DNA from: Phycisphaerales bacterium
GTDB taxonomy: Bacteria > Planctomycetota > Phycisphaerae > Phycisphaerales > UBA1924
Reading direction: 5' to 3'
DNA: 37,028 nucleotides
Assembly (NCBI GenBank): GCA_016793015.1
Contig: JAEUJD010000186.1
Location: 1 to 37,028 of the forward strand
Shown here: one piece after another, positions 22,391-29,711 of the stretch
How the letters are laid out: the number at the start of each line of letters is the position of its first letter
Numbering within the stretch: position 1 is the stretch's first letter
Program-made: the position numbers and the translations under genes
The notes under the pieces: model-generated
The model's database searches: none
What the model saw: the letters and a program-made list of their open reading frames with translations, nothing else
What the model was told of the DNA's origin: nothing

Positions 22391-23143
22391 CTACCGAACC
22401 ACCTTCGCCCGAAGCCAATCCGCGAGCGTTGTCGGAGGCGTTCCATCGACTTCATATTTCGTTCCGTGCAGCGAAGATGTCGTGCAGAATCGATCAACGA
22501 ACTCGTCGACGGTCATCGCAGGCGCACCCGCCAGGGCGTGCTTCAACCCGATTCGCCGCGCCAGTTCTCGCCCTGAATAGAACTCAATCTCGTCGCTTTC
22601 GACAATCCGGAACCGCTCCGGCGCGGCCCGAAGAAGCGCCAACACTGTTCCCGCGCCATCGGGCGGCTCCGCGATGATTTGAGCCGGCTTCGTAGCGACG
22701 CCGTCCCCCGCACGGTCGATCTTTTCAAGCCGCGCCAGGAACCACGGGCCGCTCTCAGTTGCAGTTTCGCCATCCCGAACGAGGTACGCCTCACCGCTTG
22801 ATGACGACCGCGACGCGAGCAATTCAATGAACTCCCGCGCCGTGGTCACGCGGTCTCCCGCGGCACGCCACTTCCGGCGCAGATGATCCGCCGCGTTCGC
22901 ACCTGAATACTCCGTGCCGTTCCGCACAAACTTCGCATCCGAACCCGACAAGTCATCGAGCAGCGCCGCAATCTTCTCCTTCTCCGAGAGCGTCCCGTGA
23001 ACGACCGATCGTACCGACGCCGGCTTCTCCAGCGGCACCGACCCCGCGCGGCGAAACTGTTTGGTCAGCACCACGCCCGCCACGCTCATGAGGAGCACGG
23101 TTCCGGCAAGCCACACACCGAAAATGAACTTGGCTTTCGTCAA
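22391..23143 (-). CDS. Membrane-anchored protein with two DUF5329-like repeats
   Basis: The 250-residue protein has an N-terminal membrane anchor or signal (about 6-28, FGVWLAGTVLLMSVAGVVL). The first repeat (about 53-145) has the DUF5329 pattern: KIAALLDDL, KFVRNGTEYSGANAADHLRRKW, TAREFIELLASRSSSSGEAYLV. The second (about 165-247) is a diverged copy: VLALLRAA, IEFYSGRELARRIGLKH, TVDEFVDRFCTTSSLHGTKYEV. The start is TTG at 23143; no in-frame ATG precedes the anchor, and an in-frame GTG eight or so codons on is an alternative. It is 29 nt upstream of the aminotransferase gene on the same strand. Function of DUF5329 is unknown. Confidence 0.75.
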   Translation of the reverse strand: MTKAKFIFGVWLAGTVLLMSVAGVVLTKQFRRAGSVPLEKPASVRSVVHGTLSEKEKIAALLDDLSGSDAKFVRNGTEYSGANAADHLRRKWRAAGDRVTTAREFIELLASRSSSSGEAYLVRDGETATESGPWFLARLEKIDRAGDGVATKPAQIIAEPPDGAGTVLALLRAAPERFRIVESDEIEFYSGRELARRIGLKHALAGAPAMTVDEFVDRFCTTSSLHGTKYEVDGTPPTTLADWLRAKVVR

Positions 23144-23338
23144 GCAACTCTCGCAAGGGTCCTCGAGTCACGCCCGAGCCGACTGATTCCAGGGATCTTC
23201 CGACATTTCAAGCCCGTTTGCAAGAGGAGGTTTTCCGGCAGAGGGCCCTTTTTTGTCAGTGTGACTTCAAACTCACCCCGCATTTACCACCCGCACACAT
23301 CCAGCACGCATTCTTCTTTGAACGGAGGATGGGTGGCT

Positions 23339-23354
23339 CGGGTCGCGCGACCCG
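23339..23354. promoter_or_regulatory. 16-bp GC palindrome upstream of the yqjD-like gene
   Basis: CGGGTCGCGCGACCCG is perfectly self-complementary and lies 33 bp before the ATG at 23388; a second short palindrome (CTCCCGGGAG) lies nearer the start. It could be an operator or mRNA leader hairpin. No classical promoter hexamers are evident in this 244-bp divergent spacer. Confidence 0.4.
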
Positions 23355-23387
23355 CCGCCTCGCGAAGACCTCCCGGGAGTTTGAACC

Positions 23388-23693
23388 ATGACCAGAGCAA
23401 TGAAACGCCAAGCCGATGACGGCTTTTCTGACAGCATCGAAAAACTCGGCGAAGATGCCACCCGCATCAAGGACGACCTCGCCGAAACCGCCCACGACAT
23501 CGCGGAAGCCGCCTCCTCGGGCGTCTCGATGGCGAAGCGCCAAATGACAGACGGCATCAAGGTCGCCCGGAAACAAGGCCGCGAAGCCGTGAAGTCCCTC
23601 GCCGAGCACATCGAAGAGAAGCCCTTCACGAGCGTGGCGATTGCCGCGGGCGCCGGCATCGTTCTCGGTATCCTGCTCAGCCGAAGGGGTTAA
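23388..23693 (+). CDS. DUF883 family protein (ElaB/YqjD-like)
   Basis: The 101-residue protein has a long amphipathic helical region (residues about 15-72, DSIEKLGEDATRIKDDLAE and so on) and a C-terminal glycine-rich membrane helix (FTSVAIAAGAGIVLGILLSRRG), the standard ElaB/YqjD/YgaM layout. In E. coli these proteins are inner-membrane, ribosome-associated and stationary-phase induced. The downstream gene is a YqjE-like membrane protein, mirroring the yqjD-yqjE arrangement. GGGAG lies about 10 nt before the ATG. Confidence 0.85.
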   Translation: MTRAMKRQADDGFSDSIEKLGEDATRIKDDLAETAHDIAEAASSGVSMAKRQMTDGIKVARKQGREAVKSLAEHIEEKPFTSVAIAAGAGIVLGILLSRRG

Positions 23694-23720
23694 CGCCTGA
23701 AAAAGATCGCCGAACTCATC

Positions 23721-24005
23721 GTGCGGGTCGCCGACCTTGTCGAGGCCGAGGGGCGCTCGTTCTCAAAATCGCTCCGGGAAGAAGGTCGGGTTTTCAAAGC
23801 CGCGACCACCCGGCTCGGTTTCGCGACGGCGGCTCTCGTTGTCAGCGGGCTTTTCTTTGCGATCGGATTTCTGGTGTGCTTGGCGGCGTTGTTCCTGGCT
23901 CTCCAGCCGCCGCTCGGCACACCCGCAGCCGCGGCTCTCACGGGGGCACTTGCGATCGCGATCGGCTGCGCCTTGCTCATCGTGGCGCAGAAGATTTCGC
24001 AATGA
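23721..24005 (+). CDS. YqjE-like phage-holin-superfamily membrane protein
   Basis: A 94-residue product (GTG start) with an amphipathic N-terminus (VEAEGRSFSKSLREEGRVF) and two membrane helices (about 33-58 and 66-89), the usual Phage_holin_3_6/YqjE pattern. An in-frame stop lies right at the preceding gene's TAA, so the start must be within 23694-23721: CTG at 23697 would add KKIAELIV and match the family N-terminus better, but no ATG exists. The spacing to the yqjD-like gene (28 nt) argues for one operon. Confidence 0.75.
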   Translation: MRVADLVEAEGRSFSKSLREEGRVFKAATTRLGFATAALVVSGLFFAIGFLVCLAALFLALQPPLGTPAAAALTGALAIAIGCALLIVAQKISQ

Positions 24006-24101
24006 CGCGCGCTCCGGCCTGCGAATCGACGCCAGCACTGGCGATCCTGTGGACCGCATTCTGCGTATGAGGTTTATGCGCAGCAAGAATCCGGAGTCTG
24101 T

Positions 24102-24362
24102 ATGACCGACGTTCAAGAAGCAAAAACACGCCTGCTCGAATGGGCCAAGCAGGCCGATGCTGCGCCCTCGCCTCTTTCGCTCGGGGGCATCGCGCCCGCG
24201 CTCGGCATGGCCGCGGCAGGCCTCGTGCTCGGCCGCCTTCTTCCCGGAGGAGGTAAGCGCAAGGGCGGCCTCGTCTCGTCGCTGGTCGGAAACGCTTTCT
24301 CGCTTGCCACAATCGTGCCGATCGCGAGGGTCGTTCTTCCGATACTGCTCAAGAAGAAGTAA
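24102..24362 (+). CDS. Small glycine-rich membrane protein, third gene of the yqjDE-like module
   Basis: The 86-residue protein begins MTDVQEAKTRLLEWAKQAD (helical, amphipathic), has a Gly/Ala-rich helix (LGGIAPALGMAAAGLVLGRLL, about 26-46), a basic GGGKRKGG linker and a second hydrophobic helix ending ILLKKK. GGAG lies 6 nt upstream of the ATG. It occupies the position held by yqjK in enterobacteria, but sequence similarity to YqjK is not evident to me. Confidence 0.7.
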   Translation: MTDVQEAKTRLLEWAKQADAAPSPLSLGGIAPALGMAAAGLVLGRLLPGGGKRKGGLVSSLVGNAFSLATIVPIARVVLPILLKKK

Positions 24363-24407
24363 GCTCGCTTGCCAGGCTGGCGGGACGACCTCGCGAGACT
24401 CGCAACC

Positions 24408-24617
24408 TCACTGCTGCGGCTTGGTACTTGTTTTTGGATTGACCGCCGCGCCAGGATTACGCTCGACCTGCCGATTCGCCTCGAACATCTCGGCGATTTC
24501 GCTCATTTGTTCGAGACGCTCGAGTTTCTCCTCAAAAGAGAGCGCAACAAACTCCAGCCGCTGCTTGCGCCGCAGCCCCTCAAATGTTGTCAGGCTCCAA
24601 TCGATTTCCTCAGCCAC
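24408..24617 (-). CDS. Small helical hypothetical protein
   Basis: The likely product is 69 residues from a GTG at 24617 (an in-frame TTG at 24653 would add 12). It contains EEIDWSLTTFEGLRRKQRLEF and SFEEKLERLEQMSEIAEMF, two amphipathic helices reminiscent of small partner proteins encoded next to nucleases or nucleotidyltransferases; no such partner is intact here. The GTG start lies inside the tail of a tiny upstream frame ending at 24610, an arrangement that suggests coupling or decay of an upstream partner. Confidence 0.5.
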   Translation of the reverse strand: MAEEIDWSLTTFEGLRRKQRLEFVALSFEEKLERLEQMSEIAEMFEANRQVERNPGAAVNPKTSTKPQQ

Positions 24618-24773
24618 GATCCGGGTTCCCTTGTATGTTCTCGAGTTCGGCAACGTCCGCCAAGTCCTGCGGCGCGACCGTGAATCGTATCTCGAATGTC
24701 ACCGTGTGAGACGAACGGAGTAGTTCGTCGCCTTTTCCTGTGGATCAACGAACCTTTTCCCGCGCCGCATCAT
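24610..24773 (-). other. Chain of two tiny overlapping frames upstream of the small helical protein
   Basis: An ATG frame (24773-24699, MMRRGKRFVDPQEKATNYS...) ends in a TGA that overlaps a GTG start (24702, GTGA). The second frame (30 residues, VTFEIRFTVAPQDLADVAEL...) ends at 24610 and overlaps the GTG of the next gene. The second frame's residues look protein-like. These may be remnants of one frameshifted gene; each is too short for certainty. Confidence 0.25.
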
Positions 24774-24778
24774 CAACC

Positions 24779-26398
24779 TCAGTCGGCCTTTCGCTCCGCA
24801 CTCCCAGTTCCGCGCTCCGCGCTCGCTCCCTTCCCCAGCTTCGCCACCTCCACCTCGCCCTGCCGCGCGTAGTCGATCGCCTCGCCGGTGATCCGCAGGA
24901 ACTCCGCCGGCGCGTGGAAGCCCATCGAGTTCTCCGCGTTCATCAGATCCGCCCGCCACTGCGCCTTGCGCTGCAGCGCCCGCGCGGTTTTCAATTGCTC
25001 CTCGGTTGCGCCGGCAGCCGCGGCCGCCTGAATCGCCTGGATCAGATCCACCACCGCGATCTCCGCGCGATCAAGCGCCGCCTTGCTCCGGCTTTGAATC
25101 TGATCCACCCGCGACTTGATCTCGCTCTCGGTGTAGTTGTGGCACGTCTGGCACGACCGGTTCACGTGCGCCATCGGCGTCTGCACCTGATGATCGGTGA
25201 ACTTCATCGCGCCCTCGCGCATGTAGGGCATGTGGCAATCGGCGCAGCTCACGCCGCTGCGGGCGTGGATCCCCTGGCTCCACAACTCGAACTCCGGGTG
25301 CTGCGCCTTGATCACCTTCGCGCCCGAGTCCTTGTGCGTCCAGTCCGACCAGCCGATGTCGTCGTAGTGCTTCTCCATCTGCTCGGCCTTCAGCCCGTTG
25401 TGCCAGGGGAACGTCAGGCGCTTGTCGTCCCCGGCGAAGTGATACTCGACATGGCACTGGGCGCACGTCATCGAACGCATCTCCTGGCGGCTCGCCAGTG
25501 TGTTGGGGTTGTAGTCCTTCTTGCGATCGCCCTTGCGCCACTGCTCCACGCTCGGCAGGTGCGGCACCGGATCGCTCGACTTCGCGAGGTTCGCCACGCC
25601 TTCGAGGAAAGCCGGGCGAGTCACCCGCAGCACCATCGACTTGGGATCGTGGCAATCCAGGCACGAGACCGGGTGCTTCACCATGTGCGTCGCGTCGTTG
25701 TACGTCATCGTGTTCACTGCGCTGAAGCCCGCGAACAACTGCTTCTGCCCCTCTTCAGAAAGCAAGGGGTCCGTCAGCGCTCCCGGCGCACCGCTCTTGA
25801 GCCCCACCTCGCGATACGCAACAACATTCGATGCGTGGCAGTTCAGGCACGCGCCCGGCTGGGGCTTCTGCTTCACGCGCTCGGTCTCGCGCTGATCAAA
25901 AAGCATAAACGCGTGCCCGCGCCGCTCGCGGTAGTCGATCGCGAACGCGTATCCATTGAAGATCGTCTTCAGCCGCGAATCACCGTCGAGCTTGGAGGGT
26001 GCCTTCTTCGCCGCCGCGGAGCTCTGCGGCTGCACATCCGCATGCACCGCATCGTCCGGGGGCCTGCCCTCGCTCCACTTGAACCGAGCGCTCGCGTTGT
26101 CCGCCGTCCGCATGTAGCCGTCGTACTGCCTCGGAAAGTTCTTTCCCCACTCGGCCGGGTCAACAGTCGTCTCATCGATCTCCGCGATATGAAGCACCGT
26201 GCTCGTCGCCTCGCGCTTCCGCTCGCGGATGTTGTTGTACAGCATCATCGCCAGCACCGTCCCCACGCAGCAGACGATGCCGATCAACCAATACACGGCC
26301 GCCCCGCCCCTTCTGCTGCTGAAACCCCCTCCCTGTGGTTGGGGGCTGGGGGTGGGTTCGCTTGCACCGTGCGTCAAGAAATCACCATTCATCCGCAT
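24779..26398 (-). CDS. nrfA: Ammonia-forming cytochrome c nitrite reductase, catalytic subunit
   Basis: The 539-residue pentahaem enzyme reduces nitrite to ammonium in the periplasm. Five haem motifs are visible: CLNCH (about residue 183), CLDCH (247), CAQCH (311), CADCH (387) and CQTCH (416). Family blocks include EWGKNFPRQYDGY, GYAFAIDYRERRGHAFM, CAQCHVEYHF (active-site Tyr) and QHPEFELWSQGIHA (active-site His). The first motif is CxxCH, whereas classical NrfA has CxxCK for the catalytic haem; a CxxCH form is known from Campylobacter. A single N-terminal helix (about 31-50) anchors or exports it. Both termini carry low-complexity in-frame insertions that match dispersed repeats: TPSPQPQGGG near residue 20 and the SAERGTGSAERKAD end. 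Start at 26398 or 26392; both have AAGG/GAGG upstream. nrfH lies 50 nt upstream. Confidence 0.93.
   Translation of the reverse strand: MRMNGDFLTHGASEPTPSPQPQGGGFSSRRGGAAVYWLIGIVCCVGTVLAMMLYNNIRERKREATSTVLHIAEIDETTVDPAEWGKNFPRQYDGYMRTADNASARFKWSEGRPPDDAVHADVQPQSSAAAKKAPSKLDGDSRLKTIFNGYAFAIDYRERRGHAFMLFDQRETERVKQKPQPGACLNCHASNVVAYREVGLKSGAPGALTDPLLSEEGQKQLFAGFSAVNTMTYNDATHMVKHPVSCLDCHDPKSMVLRVTRPAFLEGVANLAKSSDPVPHLPSVEQWRKGDRKKDYNPNTLASRQEMRSMTCAQCHVEYHFAGDDKRLTFPWHNGLKAEQMEKHYDDIGWSDWTHKDSGAKVIKAQHPEFELWSQGIHARSGVSCADCHMPYMREGAMKFTDHQVQTPMAHVNRSCQTCHNYTESEIKSRVDQIQSRSKAALDRAEIAVVDLIQAIQAAAAAGATEEQLKTARALQRKAQWRADLMNAENSMGFHAPAEFLRITGEAIDYARQGEVEVAKLGKGASAERGTGSAERKAD
24788..24832. repeat. Dispersed CTCCGCGCTC repeat forming the nrfA C-terminus
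   Basis: Contains CTCCGCACTCCCAGTTCCG followed by CGCTCCGCGCTCG. It is of the same family as 21655-21692 and 34749-34785. It encodes the last residues of NrfA (KGASAERGTGSAERKAD region), beyond the conserved fold. Confidence 0.65.
26319..26360. repeat. Dispersed GAAACCCCCT...GGGGGTGGG repeat, copy 2, inside the nrfA 5' end
   Basis: CTGAAACCCCCTCCCTG is followed by TGGTTGGGGGCTGGGGGTGG. It matches the intergenic copy at 18941-18985 and codes for the Pro/Gly-rich segment before the NrfA membrane helix. Confidence 0.7.
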
Positions 26399-26448
26399 CC
26401 TCGCCTTTCCATCCGCATCCAGCCCAAGCAAATCCGCATTCCGTACTC

Positions 26449-26949
26449 TCACCTCGTCGGCCCATGCGCCACGCTCGCATGGCAGTGGATGCAATCCACC
26501 CCCATGGAGTTCCAGCCCTTCACTTCCGCATCCGTCCCGCCCCCGCTCCCGAACCGGATCTCGTGCGTCATCCCGTCGTGGCACCGCACGCAATTCTGGA
26601 TCACATCCGCCCGGCTCTTGGCCTGCATCCGGATCGGCTCGTGAAAATCGTTCAGCGTGAATCCCTTCGAGTGCCGCCACCCGTGCTCCGCCTTGGTCAT
26701 GTACTTCGCGACGATCGACGTATGCGGCACATGACAGTCGTTGCACGTCGCCCGCGCGTGGTGCGACGAGCTCGACCAGCCGTTGTAATTCTCCTGCATC
26801 ACGTGGCAGTTCACGCACGCCTTGGGGTCCTCCGACAAATAGCTCAGGCCCTCGGCGTACGAAAACGTGTACGTGGACACACCGATGAAGATCCCCGCCA
26901 ACGCGGAAACGATCAACCCCGCCGTGCTTGCTGCTGCCCATTTCTTCAT
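26449..26949 (-). CDS. nrfH: Tetrahaem cytochrome c quinol dehydrogenase NrfH
   Basis: The 166-residue protein has one N-terminal membrane helix (about 5-28, ASTAGLIVSALAGIFIGVS) and four CxxCH haem motifs: CVNCHVM, CNDCHVPH, CVRCH and CIHCHASVAH. The first carries the Met following CxxCH that ligates haem 1 in NrfH. It oxidises menaquinol and passes electrons to NrfA. The start MKKWAAAS at 26949 precedes the helix directly; longer frames upstream are not conserved-looking. It is upstream of nrfA in the same transcript, the usual nrfHA order. Confidence 0.95.
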   Translation of the reverse strand: MKKWAAASTAGLIVSALAGIFIGVSTYTFSYAEGLSYLSEDPKACVNCHVMQENYNGWSSSSHHARATCNDCHVPHTSIVAKYMTKAEHGWRHSKGFTLNDFHEPIRMQAKSRADVIQNCVRCHDGMTHEIRFGSGGGTDAEVKGWNSMGVDCIHCHASVAHGPTR

Positions 26950-27082
26950 CGAGCGCTTTCGAAGGCCGCAGATCCGCGGCAACGGGCGCAGCCTATCGCA
27001 TCCAGCCTCGATCCGCAATCGCACCAGACCGGCCGGCGCAATCAAGACCAAGTCTCAACACCCGCTTCGACGCTGCTCCCGC

Positions 27083-27127
27083 GTCTCTGCTTCCTCTGCT
27101 GCTCTGCACATCTGCCGCTCCGCCCGT
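27083..27127. repeat. Dispersed GCTTCCTCTGC-family repeat, directly 3' of the phosphoesterase stop
   Basis: TCTGCTTCCTCTGCTGCTC with further CTGC units fills the 45 bp up to the base before the stop codon (27128). The same family abuts the purB stop at 15239. Confidence 0.7.
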
Positions 27128-28198
27128 CTACGCCCCCGCCTTCCATCCATACCCCACATACCGGTTCTCAAACGTCCCATCATCGAACAGATCGACGACG
27201 GCGTACCCCGCATCGCACTCCTTGTGCGGCCCCTTCCACCATCCGCCGCACACCGCCCCGTTGCAGAAGTACGAAACCCCGCAGTAATCCACCCGATCCT
27301 TCAGGTGCATGTGCCCGCTGAGCGCGACTTTCACCTGCGGGTTCTCGAGAAACAGCTTCTTCAGCCGCCCGTAATCAATGCACATCAGCGCGGGGTGTAC
27401 CACCCGCTCGCGCTTGTCATTCAGCGCCCGATCCAGCACCGTCGCCGTAAAGAGCGAGATGTGCGAGACCAGCAGCGTCGGGTACATCTTGTTGAGCAGC
27501 AGGTCGCCCTTGAGCCAATCAAACTGCGCATCGTCGATTCCGCCGAAGTAACCCCCCGGCTCGACCTGCACCGAATCCAGCACCACGATGTGCCACCCGT
27601 TCTGATCGAACGAGTAGTACGCGCCAAACGCCTTCGTATCGACGTTCGCCGCGGGCTTGATCTTCAGTTCCTGCATCGCCCAGCGCTTGCCCCACAATTC
27701 CTCATCGCCGGTCGTGCCGCTCACCTTCTTGTTCAATCCCCAGCAATCGTGATTGCCCACCGCGTGATAGATCGGCCCGCTCCAGTTGTCCGCCAGCACC
27801 TTCTGATAGAGCCCCCACTGTTCCTTCGTCCGCGCCTCGCCCACATCCATCGCATCAAAGATCACGTCGCCCCCGTGCAGGATCAGATCAACCTTGTCCG
27901 ATGCCGCGCCCGCGCCGCCCGCGGCCAACGCGTCCGCAAACTTCTTCTCGCGAATATGCGTCAGACACGACGCCACACCCTCCGGCACGCGAAGTTCGGG
28001 CTGGATGTGCGTGTCGGTGATGTGCGCCAGCCGCACAACCCGCTTGCAAGGCTTCGCCGCGGCAGGCCCAGAGCCAGTCGCCGCCGGCGTGTCCTGCTGC
28101 GCAAGCACACGCCGCCCAAGCAGCGCCGCGCCAGCCAAACCAACGCTTGCCCCCAGGCCGACTCCCAAAACACCACGCCGCGAAATGTCGCCGTTCAT
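27128..28198 (-). CDS. Tat-exported metallophosphoesterase (calcineurin-like)
   Basis: The 356-residue protein starts MNGDISRRGVLGVGLG, a twin-arginine signal (RR at 7-8), with GGAGG 8 nt before the ATG. The two-metal phosphoesterase motifs appear in order: D62 and H64 in ITDTHI, GGDVIFD, GNHDCWG, the His in LLVSHISLF and GHMHLKD. It should fold in the cytoplasm and act in the periplasm as a phosphatase or phosphodiesterase; substrate unknown. It lies upstream of nrfHA on the same strand with a 178-bp gap, too long to claim an operon. A frame open upstream of the chosen ATG is Arg-rich and lacks a signal. Confidence 0.92.
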   Translation of the reverse strand: MNGDISRRGVLGVGLGASVGLAGAALLGRRVLAQQDTPAATGSGPAAAKPCKRVVRLAHITDTHIQPELRVPEGVASCLTHIREKKFADALAAGGAGAASDKVDLILHGGDVIFDAMDVGEARTKEQWGLYQKVLADNWSGPIYHAVGNHDCWGLNKKVSGTTGDEELWGKRWAMQELKIKPAANVDTKAFGAYYSFDQNGWHIVVLDSVQVEPGGYFGGIDDAQFDWLKGDLLLNKMYPTLLVSHISLFTATVLDRALNDKRERVVHPALMCIDYGRLKKLFLENPQVKVALSGHMHLKDRVDYCGVSYFCNGAVCGGWWKGPHKECDAGYAVVDLFDDGTFENRYVGYGWKAGA

Positions 28199-28554
28199 TG
28201 CCGCTGCCTCCAGAGAGACACAGAATACCAACAGCACGCTCCGCCGAACTCGAGCACGTTGCCGCGATGAGGCACCCCGCCGGATGGCTCCCGTCCAATT
28301 TCCATACACGCACCACCACTACTTGCCCACTTTATTCCGCGATTGGTTGTCTATCGAACCAACCATTCGCAATATCCGCGTGCACACTTCCGCCGCATAC
28401 ACCGCTCATGCAAACACGACAAGTCGGCCCTTTGCCTTCGCGCCGCAGAATCCACAACTTTGTGGATTGTCCGCGTATGGATATTTTTGCTCAACGCCGC
28501 TTGACACGCCCCCCCCCCTTATGGATAGTCTGCGAGTTGAGATTGGAGGGCCGC
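28199..28554 (+). promoter_or_regulatory. Divergent spacer with operator-like inverted repeat and promoter for the three-gene operon
   Basis: An inverted repeat AATCCACAA-CT-TTGTGGATT (28449-28468) lies about 33 bp upstream of a TTGACA (28501-28506). After 17 bp comes GATAGT (28524-28529), a plausible -10, putting transcription near 28536. Between the hexamers is a run of ten C (28509-28518). GGAGGG at 28545-28550 then precedes a TTG start at 28555. The inverted repeat is a candidate repressor/activator site. The rest of the 356 bp shows no gene. Confidence 0.55.
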
Positions 28555-29697
28555 TTGCTTCGAGCCGGTTCCGTCGTTTCTGTTCTCGGCGCAATGGCAA
28601 TGGCTGCTATTTTCGCACCCCCAAGCGCCAACGCGCGGCAGCCGTCTGCAAATGAGGCGACTGTTCGCCGATGGCTTGAGGAGCAGCTCTCACAACCACC
28701 AGCGATCCAGCGTGTGCGCGACCTCAAGATTTCGTATGTCGCGCGCGATTTTCCACGGATGAGCAAGACGGAGTACGAGTCGCTCGTCGCCGAATCCAAG
28801 AGGCGCCGCGACCCCGGAGACGACCTCAAGCTCCAGTTAGACGCGATTCCACAGCGATTGGGCTTCGATACCATTGAGCACACCGTGTGGTGGCAGGGCA
28901 CCGGTTCTTGGCGATTCAATTCAAGTTATCCTAATAACGAAAAGACTCCCTATCACGATGTTTCCGTCACCAAATCCGCGGCGTGGCAATTCACACCACA
29001 ACAACTCACCGTCCTTGACACCGCGCGACCAGCCCCAAACTCTTACAACCTCCCCAGCGTCGAACAGCAAATCAACAGTGATCTCTCGCAGTTGATCGAC
29101 GCATGGCTCAACGATTCCCTTGCTGGCCGCCCGGCTCTCGCTTCGGTCGCGCTTTCCGGAGATGCGTGGTCGGCCGAGCTTCGGGGCGAGAAAGTCTCTC
29201 AGCAAATCCGCGGTCGATGGGATGCCTCGCTGGCTCGCGGCTTTGTTCAAAGCACCGTTTTCACGAAGACGCCACATCCCGACGGCTCGGGCCTGTCCAT
29301 CGAGTATGCCGACTGGAAGCCGCTTCCCGACAGCGGCGGCGCGTGGATAGCACACCGGCTCGTGCAGCGAAAGCCGGACGGACGAATGGGACGCGAACTG
29401 ATGGTCACCCGCATCGACCGGCTAGACAAACACGAATTCCATTCCATTACGCAACCTCCTTCCGCGACTGGGTCCGACCCTGTCCGCGGCAAGCTCACGG
29501 TGACCACGGTGTATGACTTTGGCCAAGGAGTGCGGACATCGGTCGATCCCGAGACCGCGTCCCAAACTCAGACCGGAGTCCTTCCGCGCCTTGCAGACGA
29601 GGAGGCGACGTGGCAACGCATCGGTTGGTTCACATTGGCCGGAATCGTCGCGATCCTTGTTGGAATGCGGCTGTTTCGGTTTTTACGTCGTGCCTAG
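28555..29697 (+). CDS. Exported protein with C-terminal membrane anchor, possibly LolA-like; first gene of operon
   Basis: The 380-residue product from TTG at 28555 starts with a clean signal peptide (LRAGSVVSVLGAMAMAAIF ... SANA). The mature part has an amphipathic N-terminal helix (EATVRRWLEEQL), strands with periodic aromatic residues (TVWWQGTGSWRFNSSYP), and ends in a membrane helix (WFTLAGIVAILVGMRLF) plus RFLRRA. The alternating pattern resembles periplasmic LolA/RseB-type beta folds, an inference by eye only. The start is uncertain: ATG at 28477 is in frame, but it lies upstream of the promoter and adds an Arg/Pro-rich segment before the signal peptide. The next gene starts 14 nt downstream. 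Confidence 0.75.
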   Translation: MLRAGSVVSVLGAMAMAAIFAPPSANARQPSANEATVRRWLEEQLSQPPAIQRVRDLKISYVARDFPRMSKTEYESLVAESKRRRDPGDDLKLQLDAIPQRLGFDTIEHTVWWQGTGSWRFNSSYPNNEKTPYHDVSVTKSAAWQFTPQQLTVLDTARPAPNSYNLPSVEQQINSDLSQLIDAWLNDSLAGRPALASVALSGDAWSAELRGEKVSQQIRGRWDASLARGFVQSTVFTKTPHPDGSGLSIEYADWKPLPDSGGAWIAHRLVQRKPDGRMGRELMVTRIDRLDKHEFHSITQPPSATGSDPVRGKLTVTTVYDFGQGVRTSVDPETASQTQTGVLPRLADEEATWQRIGWFTLAGIVAILVGMRLFRFLRRA

Positions 29698-29711
29698 AGA
29701 AAGGACTTGAA

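Noticed and set aside
24740..26644. 634-codon plus-strand frame over nrfA
   Set aside because: Antisense to the five-haem nrfA gene; leucine/arginine/histidine-rich with no domain features.
26398..26941. N-terminal extension of nrfA to 26941
   Set aside because: The extra 181 codons are antisense-like text overlapping nrfH in another frame; nrfH has four clear haem motifs there.
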